Shown here one piece after another: positions 1 through 13,100 of a stretch of DNA of 64,000 bases (positions are counted from its first letter, which is position 1; every line of letters starts with the position of its first letter). The position numbers were made by a program, and so were the translations under genes. Under the pieces are notes generated by a model. That model saw nothing but the letters and a program-made list of their open reading frames with translations. It did not search any database and was not told the origin of the DNA. The DNA is from Trochalopteron elliotii (Eukaryota > Chordata > Aves > Passeriformes > Leiothrichidae). Location of the stretch: assembly GCA_024734555.1 (NCBI GenBank), contig JANPWX010000443.1, positions 1,474,493-1,538,492 on the forward strand, read 5' to 3'.

Positions 1-3000
1 AGGAATTTCCTTTAAGCTGAGGCTTGGAAACAACATAAAATCCTGACAGCAAATCCAGGTTGCAGGTGCAGTATCTGGCTGCACTTTGAACTTTTGATTT
101 TAACTGACCTGGATTTTAAATCAACAATGTTCCTGTTGCCAAGTTAAAAAAAAAAAAAATAAAAAAACCCACAAAAACCTATGAATATCTGAGCTACCTC
201 TCTTGGCTGTCCAAAGATTATTCTTTGACTTTATTGCTTCTTGAGAACAATAAAATTAAAGTATTGCATTGGTTAGAGTAATGCAACTTATCTTTTCCAT
301 GCAGCATAACCAGTTTCTCTATAGATCCTGGGCTAGAGATAACTTTGGGGCCTGAAATGTGATGGAAGCACTCTGAGATCTTTTAAAAAGAAACCAGTTA
401 AAGGGCAAAGTTGAAGGAAAGGAGGGTGCTGCAGCAGCAGGGGTTGATTTGTTGGTTTTCACAGCTCTCCTGGGTGATTGAATAAGACTTTAAAGCTGGA
501 CAGAAAAGGATACCTTGGACTTCTATTTCCTGAAGAACCATTTCATCAGGAGGCTTTTACAGGTGTAAATGTAAACTGCAAAAATAAAAAACCAACTTCT
601 GAAAGTGGTGGTTTTGAGAATGCTGAGGCTGTATTGTGGCAGGCTGCCTGTGCCCCTGGAGGTCTGACTGGAGTGAATCCCTTGGAGGACAGTGAAGTAT
701 CACCTGTTGTCTGACTTTTTGTAGGGTTTTGTTGTGACTGCTGGAGCCTACAAAGGCAGTTGCTTTCCTGATTGCACACTCAGGAGCTTGGGAATGCCCC
801 TGTCAGGGCTTGTGAGTGAAACTTGAGTCCATTTGTGAAATGCCTGGGGTTCATGGACACTCCTGAGTTTCTGGACACAGTGGCAGTTTAGGACCTGAAT
901 GCCTTTGGTCTGTCCAAAATCTGAATCAAGATCCTCAGCTGTAGCTCAGAGTGCAGCTCCCTTCACCTCCTGCTGTCCCCTCTGCTATTTTTCATGTTTT
1001 GATGGGGTTTTTTTATCTATGTAGGCAGTAACAACCTTCTTTTTGGTACTTGCCAGTTCTTCATGCCCGAATGAGCTGTTCTTTCTGTTTTTCCATGAAA
1101 AGCCAGCTGTCTTAGATTTTTATCTTTTTCATTGCCTTGTTTTGCTCAAACACAGCAACACATGAAGGAGGCTCAATCTCCTGGGAATATGTGGGAAAAT
1201 GCCAAGGCAGAATGCACAGATCACTGAGGAATGGTGCAGGAAGAGTCTCAGAATCATTTAACACACTCACCTGATCTGAAGAGAGCTGTACATGGCTGTA
1301 CTTTTGGGGAGTTCTGCTCTCCCTGCTGTTCACAGCTTCAGCCACTCTGCTGAGGAGTTTGTGCCCCTTGGAATAAGCCCAGGGTACAAAGGGAAGGATG
1401 GCAGACTTGGGAGACACAATAACTGGGTTTAGAAAGGCTGGGATCTTAAACTGACCCCCTTTAGAGGATCAGATTGCAGAAGGTTTTGTAGAAGAACATC
1501 AAACTTTGGCATTTTTCTCTAACAAAGTTCTGCTGGGCTTGGAGAAAGTAGAGCTGCTGTTGTAATCCACAAAGGGAATACCAGGGGCAGAATTTTAGAG
1601 ATGACACAAATTTTTTCACTGCTGAGAAAACCTCATTGTTATCTCTAAGGTCTCTCATAGAGAAGCTGATCTTCCCAGTAAGCTGATTATTATAAAGTCT
1701 CATTCTCTGAGCACTATATACAGTTGAAACATGGAGATAATCTTACTTAGGATTTCTTAAAGTGACAAAAGCAAAACTTGATGCTCTTTGCCTCCTTTAA
1801 AACTGTGTCAGACTAAGTCTTGAGCTATTGGCCATACAGGAGCAGGCTTCAGTTGCTAGAAGAGAACCACACTGGGAGCTGCAGGTGAACCTGATTGTAC
1901 CTGTGACTGCTGCAGGATTGAAAGTGTCTACAGACATCTTTTTAGCCCTTACAGCTTCTGTCTTCTCATCCTCTGGGTGTTAAGTAACCCCTCGTGTACT
2001 ATTTTAATCTGTTTAATCTGTTTTAATCCCTAATCCTAATAACAGCCCACAGTTAGTGCCTCTTACTACCTTAATTCTTTCTGCTCTTCCTGTGAGAGTC
2101 TCAATGTGTCTGATGGCTTTGTGCAATCCCTGTGCAGCCTGAGACTGTCCTGTGATCCTGGCAGCCAGCCCAGCAGGGACTCTGGACTTGAGAGTTTTCC
2201 CTGCTGTGGACAAGGTGTGGGTTTCATCAAAAGTTTCTGCTCCAGTGCTAGAAAGGACCAGCTGTAAAGCAAATATAGATTCTGTTGTGCCTGTTGTGCC
2301 ACTTGTCCTAAATCAAGGCTCCCTGAGGGGGTCAGGTCTGTGGTGGTTTTGTGTCTGTGGAATTGCACAATGCACTGCAGTACTAGATCACAGCTCTGTG
2401 TCACTTCAGTGGTTAATATTTATCACCCCTCATGCAAACTGCACAGATGCCAGAGCTGCTCTGACATCACACAGTTCTGGGTGTGCTTCATTGTTACATT
2501 CCCTCAGCTGGGAAGATCCAGCACTGCTTTTAATGGCATTTTTTTCACATGAATCAGACAAGTAGAGCTGCATCTACTGCAACTCCTGTGTGTTTGGTTG
2601 TTCTTCCTGATAACAGAATCCTGAATTCCTGTTATTCCTGTGACTTTCAGGGTGCACATAACACTGCAGCACTTTTGATAGTGTTTTGTTGCTGCCTGAG
2701 AGATCCATGATGACACTGTAAAGGGAAGAGGTTGGTTCTGTGTGTACTTCCCCTGAAATGACAAGTGCAGCATCCCAAAGTCTGCTACCTGGCTTCCTGA
2801 GATGGAAAGCTTTGGTTTGTAACCTCTTCTGAGCACCTGACTGTTGTACCTCCATTCACATTTTCAATGGATATTTAATGTTCTAAATACTTAAAACACA
2901 CGAAACGCTTGAAATTGTGCAGAATTTCCATCTGGAAGTGGTATATGGTGTAATGTATATTTATATATATATTTGCATGTACATATATGTATGAACTAGA

Positions 3001-5934
3001 TAGATATGTGTCTGTTTTGCAGCTTAACCTCAAGATTTTGGGTTATGTGGAATGTTACGAGCTTTTACTCATAACCCAAGTACAGAAAAGGTGCTGGAGC
3101 TCTGTTCAGATCAGTAAAGTCAGGGAAGTTTGTTTCCAGGTCTGTAGCAGAATTTCCATGTCCAGCAGCTGAAGTCTGACTTGAAAGGTAAATTGAGCCT
3201 GTGCCCACACTGATATTTTTTCATTGCTGTAATCCATGCCCAAGTTCCCTTTCCTTGTGGACATAACAGTTCCAGCATAGATTTCTCCCAGTGCTGCAGC
3301 ATTCCCTCTGCACCCCAGCTGGAGCCTGGCTGAGGATCTGAAGGAATGTTGAGCAGAATGAGGTAATGGGGTGGGTTTGTTCCCTGGGTTTTGGTGTTCC
3401 CCCTCCCCAGTTTGAAACAAACCCTGGCAGCCAACGTGATGCAAAAAATAGATCCAAATCTTTGTTACTGATGATGATTTAAACTTCCTAAAGCTTGTCA
3501 GTGATGGAGCTGAGACAGCAGGAGGGAGGCAGGATGGGTTGATGGTGGTGAGTTTGCATTCTGGCTCCTTGGACAATCCTCTCCTGCCACACATTCCTGC
3601 CTGACTGAATTCCTAAGCCTTAAAAATGACGTTCCAAGCACATTGTCTCACTGGGCTGGCTGCTTGCTTGTCAGCCTGTGAGTTTGGGTGGGGCAATTTA
3701 TGAGTAAGGTTTCCACCCTCTGGGAGATTGGAGTGCCCATTACAGCTTCTCTGATGTGCTGGTGAGGATATTGCCAGCAATTTGTGGCTGACAGAGTTCA
3801 CTTTGCTCCTTTTGGAACGGGATCCTTGCAGGGGAAAAAGTCATTTAATCTGCCCTGCTGAAAGTCAGGTGCTGCTTTGAGGTTTGATGGTAATGAAAGC
3901 TAAATAAATCAGATTACTGGAAAAAACGAGCTCCACAGAACAAGTAATTAAAGTTGAATCCTTCATTGGGTGATTTTTCTTCAGATTTTCGGGATTCAGG
4001 GGTGTGAATTTCTGGTCATGTCAGAGCCTGAGGTGAACACTTGAGGAATTCAACCTGTTTGGATGCTGTCCTTGTGTAAGAAAGGAACGGTCTCATGAGC
4101 TGAATGCACTTCTGATCTTTTTGTGTGATCATGTAGGACAATCCAGACCTCTCCAGATTTTCTACAATGTATTTTTAATTAGGCAATAAAAGAAACTACA
4201 ATTGCTCCACCTCGTCCTCTGTGTTTTCCCCCTCCCTGAGGTACCTGGAATTACCCTGCCATCTTCTTTTCCTGAGGTGACTCAATCCCAGAGTTTGACA
4301 GTCATTTCCAGAGCTTAATTACAGAGATGATGAGAGAAGTATGGCCTGCCTGAGCTCCCAGAGGGCAGAGTGAGGAGCCTGCTCCCATCCACACCACCAC
4401 ACTCAACTAAGCCACTTTCAGTCAAGAAATGAATCACTAACTCAAACTCTTTGATTTCTGGGTGCAGTTTATGCATCTATAGATTGGGGTTTTCTTTTTC
4501 AAGCTGTATTTTTTACTAATTTCTGAATATAGATATTTATGTACATCCTGACACCATGGAGATACAGTCATTATAGACCTTCATAAAGCTGGAAAAAGTA
4601 TAAAACACTTTTTCAGAGAAAGAACAGGCCCTTGTTTCCTGGAGCTGAGGGTTGAACAGACCCAGAGTTTCAGAGGTGATGCGGGAAGAAAACAGTTGTC
4701 TCTGCAGATTTTATCAATGTTTATATATTTTTCTGCTAATTTTAGTCTAAAATCACTACACAGGTTTTGTTTGAACTATTTGCATTTACCACCACTCAAA
4801 AAAAAATCCTTTATCACCTACTGGTGTATAGAAAACAGCAATGCAAGGTGGGATGCTGATCCCACCTGTGGTACCAAAGGTTGGAAGAAACCTTTTGTGG
4901 AGTGCACTGGAAATCATTTCTAGAGAACATGATCTCCTTCCTGATAAAAGCCAGGTCTGGAGCCTATCTGTGAGGGATTAAATATTTAATCACATTTAAT
5001 ACCCCTTCTCCAGCTTATTTTTAGCAGCAGCTATTACAGTTTACTCTTTGAACATGACAAATCCTTCCTTCTGTCCCAATTTATCTGAAATCTGTTGTTT
5101 CCTAGAGGTGTTATTGACTTCTAAGAAAGGCAGTACGTGAGGCAGGGTGCAGTAAAAGGATTCTGTTAAATGTAGATGTTTGCTCCAATTTAGAAATTAA
5201 TGTTCCTGTCATCCTTACAATTGAACAGAGGCCACAATGATCTCTTAGAAATACAAGTGTGTGTTTCTGGGGTAAAGTGCATTAATGTGCCAAATTCTCC
5301 AGCATTTCCCATTTTTCAGAACTGCAGTGAAGGCAAAGCTAGAACTGCTTACTGGAACTTTTTGGTTCAAACTTCTTCCTGGAACACTGAGTAAATCAGA
5401 GGAGCAGGTTTATTTTCGTTGATAGCTGATTTTTGGTGCAGGATCTCTGAAAGCACGTGTTATGTTTTCTCTTAAAAAAAATTCCCCTGAATGTAAAGAT
5501 CCAGATATTAAATGCAAACTTTTCAGATTATTACTATTCTGAGCAGAATAAATGATTAGGGAATTCAGTCAAAGCAGGGGTCATAAAAGCACACCTAATG
5601 CATGGTGTGGTTTTCCAGGAGGAATTTGACACGACTGGCTGTAATTAGACAAACCCAGTGCTTGATCATGTGAGTAAATTGCAAAGTGTAGGAGTTTGTT
5701 TGGAAGTAAAGGTAATTCTCACAGTCCACACAGTGCCAGCTGTGGTTTGCAGAGAGCAGACTGAGAGCAGCCCATCCCTGGGTGTTCCACAATGAAGCCT
5801 CACACACAATCACATTCACGTTACCTTGGTTTCTATTTCTGTCCTTTTTTATGGAAATTCAAACCAGAAGGCTTCAAGGCCATAAATTATTAAATGGCTT
5901 CAATGTTTTGTTCAAGATATTGTAAATATTGTGG

Positions 5935-6043
5935 CTTGGAGCAGCCTGGCCTAGGAAGTGAAGATGTCCCTGCCCATGGCAGGGGGGTGGAACAAGCTGA
6001 ACTTTAAATTCCCTTTCCAAACCAAACCATTCTATGATAAATA
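5935..6043 (+). mobile_element. CR1 LINE 3'-end fragment
   Basis: It contains the CR1 tail hallmark gtccctgcccatggcagggg followed by ttccaaaccaaaccattcta and a tgata remnant of the CR1 terminal microsatellite. Only the 3' end is retained, in the + orientation. Confidence 0.8.
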
Positions 6044-7318
6044 GATGTTTTTTGTAATGTTGTTTTCTTGCTCTGTACTTAAAACAGAGATTTCCTAGTC
6101 TTTATTGTGGGATTACTTCCAGTTTTTCCAAATATTTGCAGTGTCACTGGAATATCCATTTGTTGCTAAACCCTCAGCTGAGTCTGTGAAGTAGATGGAG
6201 CTCACAGTGTGATACTGAGGCCAGCGTGGTGGGGAATCCTGCTGCTGCACTTTGATAATCTGTTTCTGATAAGATTATCAGCAGTGAAATCAGTGGATCT
6301 TGTTTGAAAGCAGATTCACTGATTTAAATACAGGGCTGGAAGCTGGGGGAGCAGGTCTTGTTACATTAATATCTCCTCCCAGCATGAAATGTGTCAGAGG
6401 AGTCATGAAATGTCGTCTGAGGTCAAAATTTTAATTATTGCCATTGGATTAGAGAATTTATCCTACACCCCATATTGAAGGGATCCCTCTTTGACTCATG
6501 GAAGTGCTTTACTCTCAGCAGAAAAGCTATTTCAAAAATGGGTTAAAATGGGTTCATATTTTAAATGGTTCTGTTTGCAGGGACAAGAATGGGGAATTAA
6601 CTATTTTTATAGCAAGTCTGTGTTCTCAGTGTCACTAGAGAGGTGCCAGTGTGGTTTACCCCACGCTGCTGGTTCAGTTCAACTGTGCCACAGTGTGAGG
6701 GAAAACAACACTCTGGGTTGCCAAGACTACTGAAATCTGCTGGTTTTAAGTGAAAGGTATTACTCCAAGCTCAGAGAAAGATTTCAGAATTGTGTAACAA
6801 GCAGTCATGGTGAAATTAGTAAAATTTCTTGTATCGTGTATGTTTAAATCCCAGTGTAATCTAAATTTTCCAGGAAGCTGGGGCATTTTAAACTCTGGAT
6901 CATCCTTCTGACAGACCAAATGATGAAAGTAACAGGGTCACAAAATTGCTGATAATGTAAACTGGGAAATGCTTTCTTTTAAATGTAATATAATGGCTTA
7001 CTTTGCTTAATAATAGCTTTATTGCTTAGAGGTGCAGAGCAGTGATAAGAGAAGGAACCTTGACTGTTAAGTAATCTGAATTTCATCACCTCCCTGACCC
7101 CTGTGTTGTAATTAACGTTCAGCACTGGCCAGAGTGGTGTAATCTGGGAACACACAGGGCATTCCACACCTCCCTTGTCCTTCACCTCCTTTCCTTCATG
7201 GGGAAAAATCTTGAGGACTCAGTTTTATTGGGATGAGTTCCAGGAGTGTTCAGTGTTTCCATGCTGAGGGTGAAAGGTCTTTTATTGATCTGTGAGGTTA
7301 CCAGTTGAGTTTCTGGGC

Positions 7319-7678
7319 TCTGTGAGTTTGTGGGTCTTTGTTCATTTGTGTAGGTTACATTCTGTAGGTCATTACAAGAATTAAAATGACACCCCTGGTA
7401 ATTCCAGTTTTGGAATAGTGCCTATTAGCCATTAAATGACAACATTTCCCCCCCTTTTTTACCATTTTATTAAATATAATGTAGAAATGAGTGGGGGGTC
7501 TGTGAGTTTGTGGGTCTTTGTTCCTCTGTGTAGGTTACATTCTATAGGTAATTCCAATAATTAAGCTGACACCTGTAGTAACTCCAGCTTTAGAATAATG
7601 CCTATTAGCCATTAAATGACAACATTTCCCCCCCTTTATTACCATTCTGTTAAACAGAATGTAGAAATAAAGTTCAGT
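7319..7678. repeat. 180-bp tandem duplication (2 copies)
   Basis: The segment from 7,319 recurs exactly 180 bases later at 7,499. Both copies begin tctgtgagtttgtgggtctt and share cctattagccattaaatgac and the following acatttcccccccttt. Scattered substitutions separate them, roughly 10% by eye. Confidence 0.9.
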
Positions 7679-10043
7679 TATTTGTGCAAAGATCAGTGCA
7701 ATATTTAAAGCTTACCCTAGGAAAAACGATTTGTGCATCCCAGCAGTGGGATTTTGTCAGATTCCTTATGTAGGTTCCAGCCCCTACTGGGGTGGACTTT
7801 TATAGAAAACCTGTTTTTCAGTGTATTTATTTCTTTCAGAGTCTTGCTCAGGTATCTTATATCCAGGCTGGCAGTGAAGAAGGAGAAATTCCTGCTGTAG
7901 TAACAAGCCCTTTATTTGGGCTCTTCCTAAAGTTCCCAGCTGGTGGAAATAATTCAAATTTATGGGAGATTAACTCCAATATGTGCTTATAAAATCTGCC
8001 CTGCAACCTGCTCCCCGAGGGAGCAAGTGAGGAAACATGGGAGCTGTGCTTTGTTAATAATTATTTTTAATCAACACCTTCAGTACCTTGCACTTTATGG
8101 ACTTTTATCAGAGAGAAACATGCTAGGCCAACCAGTAACTGAACTCAAAGGGCAAAGGTGAGGGTGGAGGTTTTTCCTTGCCCTTTTTAGTCACCTGAGG
8201 GGCTGTTCTGGGACTTCTCCAGCTTTGTTCCAGTATTTCAAGGGTTAGCACTCAGCAGGTAGAGGAGAGGATGCACTGCCTTGTGTTCAGACCCTGCAAG
8301 TGCAGGGTGGAACCCTGAGCTCGGCAGGGATTCTCTGAGCTCTGGAGGTCCCTAAACCCCAAATCCTGCCCCTTTCCTCCTTCCCCTTTCCTCCTGCCCC
8401 TGTGATGGGTTTGCTGTGCAGGGTTCCCCCCACCCCCACCACTTGTTAAAGCATCATGAGGAGCTGTGGAAGGTGCACTTGCAGTCGGAGAAGTGGAATG
8501 GAAAATGTTCTCTCCAAATCCATTTGTGGTTTCGTGTGTTTGCCAAAAGCCCTGTTCCACCCTGATTGCATGGGAGGGGAAGCCCATTATGGATTTGCAT
8601 TGCTCTCCTGAGCTGCTGTGCTGCCACTGTTCCTTTGGCACAATAATTCAGCATTCACCACCTTCAGGGCCTAAATAAAACCATCACTGAAATGCTGTGT
8701 AGTGATGCCTTTTTTTTTTTTTTCCCTCCCTTCTCCAAGCCTGCTGGTGACTTTTTGAATATTCAGTGCCTGCTTGTTTTCTTCCAGAGGGTGTTGATAC
8801 ATTTGCTTGTCTTGACTGATGCCCTTGACTTTAGAAGATAAATAGCAAAGTGGAGATAGGTGCCAGGGATTGATTAGCAATCCAGCTTCCGAGCTAAAAC
8901 ATAAACACTTGGAGATAAGGCTGCAGAATGCACCTTGGTGGAATTAAGAACACGTTTTGAAGTGCAAGAGGAGTTTTCTGTGGCTGCCAAGATGCAAATC
9001 TTTATTTGGTGCTTCTTGTTGAAGGCTTGCATTCACCAATTTATTCTCAGAAAATGAGTTTCCTGGTTTTGATGGAGAAATCCTCGTTGTTTTAATGTAA
9101 ATTAATAACTCATTAAAAGAATGCAAACTGTAATGTGGGCAGTGAAAGATACTTGTGTTAAACTGAGCTTAAACACATATAATTGTATATTTCCATGAGT
9201 TTTAATTGATATCTGTGCTGCAAACTTGGCTGTTTTAGATAATGAGAGGTGAGGAAAGGGTAAATAGGGACTGATGTGCCACATCCCAAACTCCATGTCC
9301 AAAGGACAGGCTGAATAAAATCCTGCTTTGCTGGCAGACAAATGGGGGAACTTCGTGCCAGAGGATGTTGGGTGTCCTAAACACACCTGGATACAACAAA
9401 GTCATAAATGTAAACCCCATTTTGGGATGGTGTCTGCAAAGGCATCATGGGCAGTTTGGACAGTCTTTGGGAGTCATTTGTGCTGGGAGACCATGCAGAG
9501 GAATTCTGTATTCCCAGTTTTGGGAAGAATTTGGGGTTCCTCATGCCTCAGCCTGGGCAGCAGGGCCCTGCAGCAGCTCCTGGAGCTGTCCTGCCCTTGG
9601 GCATCTCCCTTCCCTCCTTGTGACACTTCGTGTGCTGCCAGGAATTCCTCTGGCAGAGCAGCTGTCCTGTCTCATTTCCTTGTCTCTGTGCAAACAAGGC
9701 AGGGGAGGATGGAAACATGGAAAATGTCCCTGCATTCCTGAGGAGCAGAGAGGGTTTGGTAGCTCCACCACAGCTGGCTGCCTCCACAAACAAATCCCTC
9801 ACCTGGTGATCACATTCCGTGTTTAACAATGCAAATAAGCCAGGATTTGGGATCGATAAAGGCTGCAAAAAGGGGAAAAGTTACTGACACAAGGCTTACA
9901 AACAGCCCTTTATCCCATGGCCTCATTCCACTTGTATTTTCCTGGTGCATCCTGTGCCAACACTCCTGGGTGTGTTGGGGTGGATGGTGAGGTTTGTGTG
10001 TGTTACTTTTTAAATGGGTTGTGTACAAAATTTCTCTTTGCAG

Positions 10044-10118
10044 TTGTGTATGAGCACCGGTCAAGATTAGAAAAGTCATTGCAAAAGGAAAGGCTGGAAC
10101 ATAAGAAAGCAAAAGAAG
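10044..10118 (+). CDS. GOLIM4: GOLIM4 exon (probably exon 2), 75 bp
   Basis: The acceptor is ttctctttgcag and the donor is gaag|gtaaaa. It encodes VYEHRSRLEKSLQKERLEHK and a few more residues, the start of the lumenal coiled coil. It begins with two bases that complete a Val codon and ends with one base of the next codon. Confidence 0.95.
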
Positions 10119-13100
10119 GTAAAAATGTACTTTTTCACTTTGACATTTAACTTGATTGTAGTAGAAGGTAATTTCAAATGGTTTTTCTTCAATTTAAATC
10201 AGTTGGGTAATATATAAGCAATATATTAGGATCCACTTGGCAGAGCTGTGCTGCTCTTTCTATCAGTTCTTTTTTATTTAATCTTTTTAAAGCAGATCTT
10301 TTTAAAAGCAATCGTCTTTTTAATGCTATTTACAGATGACTGCCATATGAAGTAACATGCACAGAGAATATCTTTGTATCCAGTACATAAAATACTCAAC
10401 ATGTATGTGGGATATGGGCATGTATAAGTCCTGTTCTGACATGCCAGAAATTCAAAACTTGTACCAAAACCGTGGGATCTTCTCCTGCATTCCATCAACT
10501 GCAAATTAAACTTAGAATCAGTAATTTTACTTTAGGGTGAGCACATGCTTATACACCTTTTGCTGATTAAAACGAAATTCTAGGTGTGTGTGAGGGAAAC
10601 GCAAATTGTATTTCTTACACCTCTGTGGAAGCTCAGCAGGATTCAATCCTCTGAGTTTCCTCAGCCTCTAAATTCACTGCAATTTTCAGGGTAAAGCCTC
10701 TGTTCTTCCTAAAACTGAGGACTCAGCTGCTGAATTACAAATATGACTTTAGCAGAGCTGACAAAGAGTAAGAAATGATTCTTCTCACCGTGCAGGTCTC
10801 GGTGGGTTTCTGGTGCCATCTAGTGTAGAATGGCCCTGCTGCTACTCGAGAGGGAGACACCTCTTCAAACCCTGGAAAGAGAGAGGTGGAGAAATAAATG
10901 AGGAAATGGTTCATTATTTCCAAGAATACACATTTATAAATGCCCTTTTCCTTTTGAATGATGCTCTTGGGCCTCTCTGCTGGGAGAGTTCATGTATCAG
11001 ATTTAATTACCCATCTGCAGGTTTGAGCCTGAGCTCTGCATCTCTCACTATGGTATGAAACCTTGAAGTGAAAATACTTTATGAGACTTTTGAAAGTTTG
11101 TGCATTTTAAATTTGCACATTTTGTCGAATTCTCCATAGATTCTTTTTCTTTTTAAGATCCTTTGAAAATTGTTTCTGCATGAATATTCATCTCTTAAAG
11201 AGAATTTATGTACTCAACAGTCAAGTTATTCAAGCATAAATTCTTATCTTCCTGGTGCATTTTTTTTCATCAGTGCTTTCCCTTTTATGTTGCAGATTTT
11301 CTTGTTTATAAACTAGAAGCACAGGAAACACTAAATAAAGGAAGGGTAAGTCATCATTCCTAGTACAAGTTTTTAATAGCTGGTGCTATTTGAGTTGCAA
11401 GGAAAAGGAAATACTTGGCAATTATGACTGTTCAAAGGAAGAGATCTTGCAAAATATTAATTGAAAGAGCTCTCACTTATCCCAGTTCTACTCTGCATTC
11501 ATAAGTGCTCTCCAATTCCTAATTATTTGAGCTATAGTGGGAGATACTAATACCTCTCCAGAAAATTAATTTAGAAAATAATCCCCTGTTTATATTATGG
11601 TAGTTCAAACGTAACGTTGTTTTATTTAAGGGGAAAGGGGGAATAAGAAGGTGTTAGAAATCTTTTTGTAGCTTAGCCCCCAGGGAAGAGAACAGTGACA
11701 GCTTTCTAACACATGGGCTTTGAACTGGTAAGTATAAAAACATCAAGAAACTTTGTTTTATATACCAAGTGCCAGAAGGAAAGCTCTATCTGGCAGAGGA
11801 CCCAGAGACCTGTAGAGAAGTCTTTATAAAGCAAGTAAATTAGGATTTTATGGCTATTTCATGTTGATACTGGGGAGCAGTTTGGGAGCTGAGGAACAGG
11901 AGTTAAAATAGGCTGTTGTGCAGTAGGTGCAGGGTGTGGGAGCTGCTCTGCTCCAAAGCCAGGGGAGACATGGATTTGTGTCCTGGGGACACCATCCCTT
12001 GGCTGGTGACTCCAAAAGCTGCATGTGCAGAGCTCAGGGCAGTGTCAGGGGGTTTCACACCAGTGTTTTTGTTTTGCAGCAAGACTCCAACAGCAGATAC
12101 AGTGCCCTGAGTGTGCAGCACCAGATGCTGAAGGTGGGTCACTGGGACTGGTTCTGTGGGGACACAGGGCCTGCCTGGCTTCTGGCATCACTGCAGAGTG
12201 TCAGGCTGGGGGCAGTGCCTTCCTCTGGCTTTTCAAAGATGGTTTCCTGCAGTTTTTCCTAGTCAGGCTTTCCAGTGGGTAATTTCATCTTATCAGATGC
12301 AGTTACTTGTAGGGAATGCTGACTTATCAGCCCTCATGTAGTTTGGGATTTTCTGAGACACATTCAGCAGCTCCCAGGGGGACAGAGCAGCTCTGGGGTG
12401 AGGTGACACAGCCCTGGAACAGGAGCCTGCTCATCACAGAGATCATTCTGTGTTCAGAAGGAGCTGCAATGTGCATGCTTTGAATAATAACCTTCCTGTT
12501 ATGAATGCTTCCTATTCATCTGCACTTACTAAACAAATTGCCAAGGACAATATTAGGCAGATCTGCAGATCCAGAGCTGTTCCAGTGTCCCAACTTGGTA
12601 TTTGCAGAGTCAACACGAGGAACTAAAGAAACAGCACGCTGACCTTGAGGAGGATCACAGGAAACAAGGAGAGGAGTTTAGCAGGACATTCAGTGATCAC
12701 AAGGAGAGATACCTACAGCTGCAGCAGGAAAAGGAGCAGGAGATCTCCAAGCTGAAGGGTAAATTTAAGCTGTGTCTGGCTGCCCACATTCAACTGGGTG
12801 TTGGGCATTGTGTTTTGTGTGGTGTGAGAGAGGCATTTTCTCTGTTCTCACTCACAGGTCATTCATACATCTTCTGCCTCCTGACAGGTTACATTTTATT
12901 GATGAATTTCTGAGGCCTCTCTCTGAATTCTGTTCATTTGTGCCCTGTGTTTCTGTCTGGGTTACAGAAATACCAAAACCCAGCACTTAAAATCCTGTCG
13001 AGTGTCAGAGGTTGTTGAGTCAGTCTTTAATTTTTAATTCTAAGACTGGTACAAACATGGAAAAAAAAGGTTTGCCTCTTCTTTTTTGTAAAAATATTTG

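Larger units (their letters stand above)
1..10043 (+). other. GOLIM4: GOLIM4 intron (probably intron 1, partial)
   Basis: No exon was recognised before the first GOLIM4 exon at 10,044. That exon starts within a codon (two bases complete a codon begun upstream), so this stretch must be intronic. The family's first exon encodes a short cytoplasmic tail plus a signal-anchor helix, and no such frame is visible, so it should lie further upstream. Contents seen: AT-rich low-complexity tracts near 150 and 2,950, a CR1 fragment at 5,935, and a 2 x 180-bp tandem duplication at 7,319. The remaining open frames lack splice context and coding character. Confidence 0.8.
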
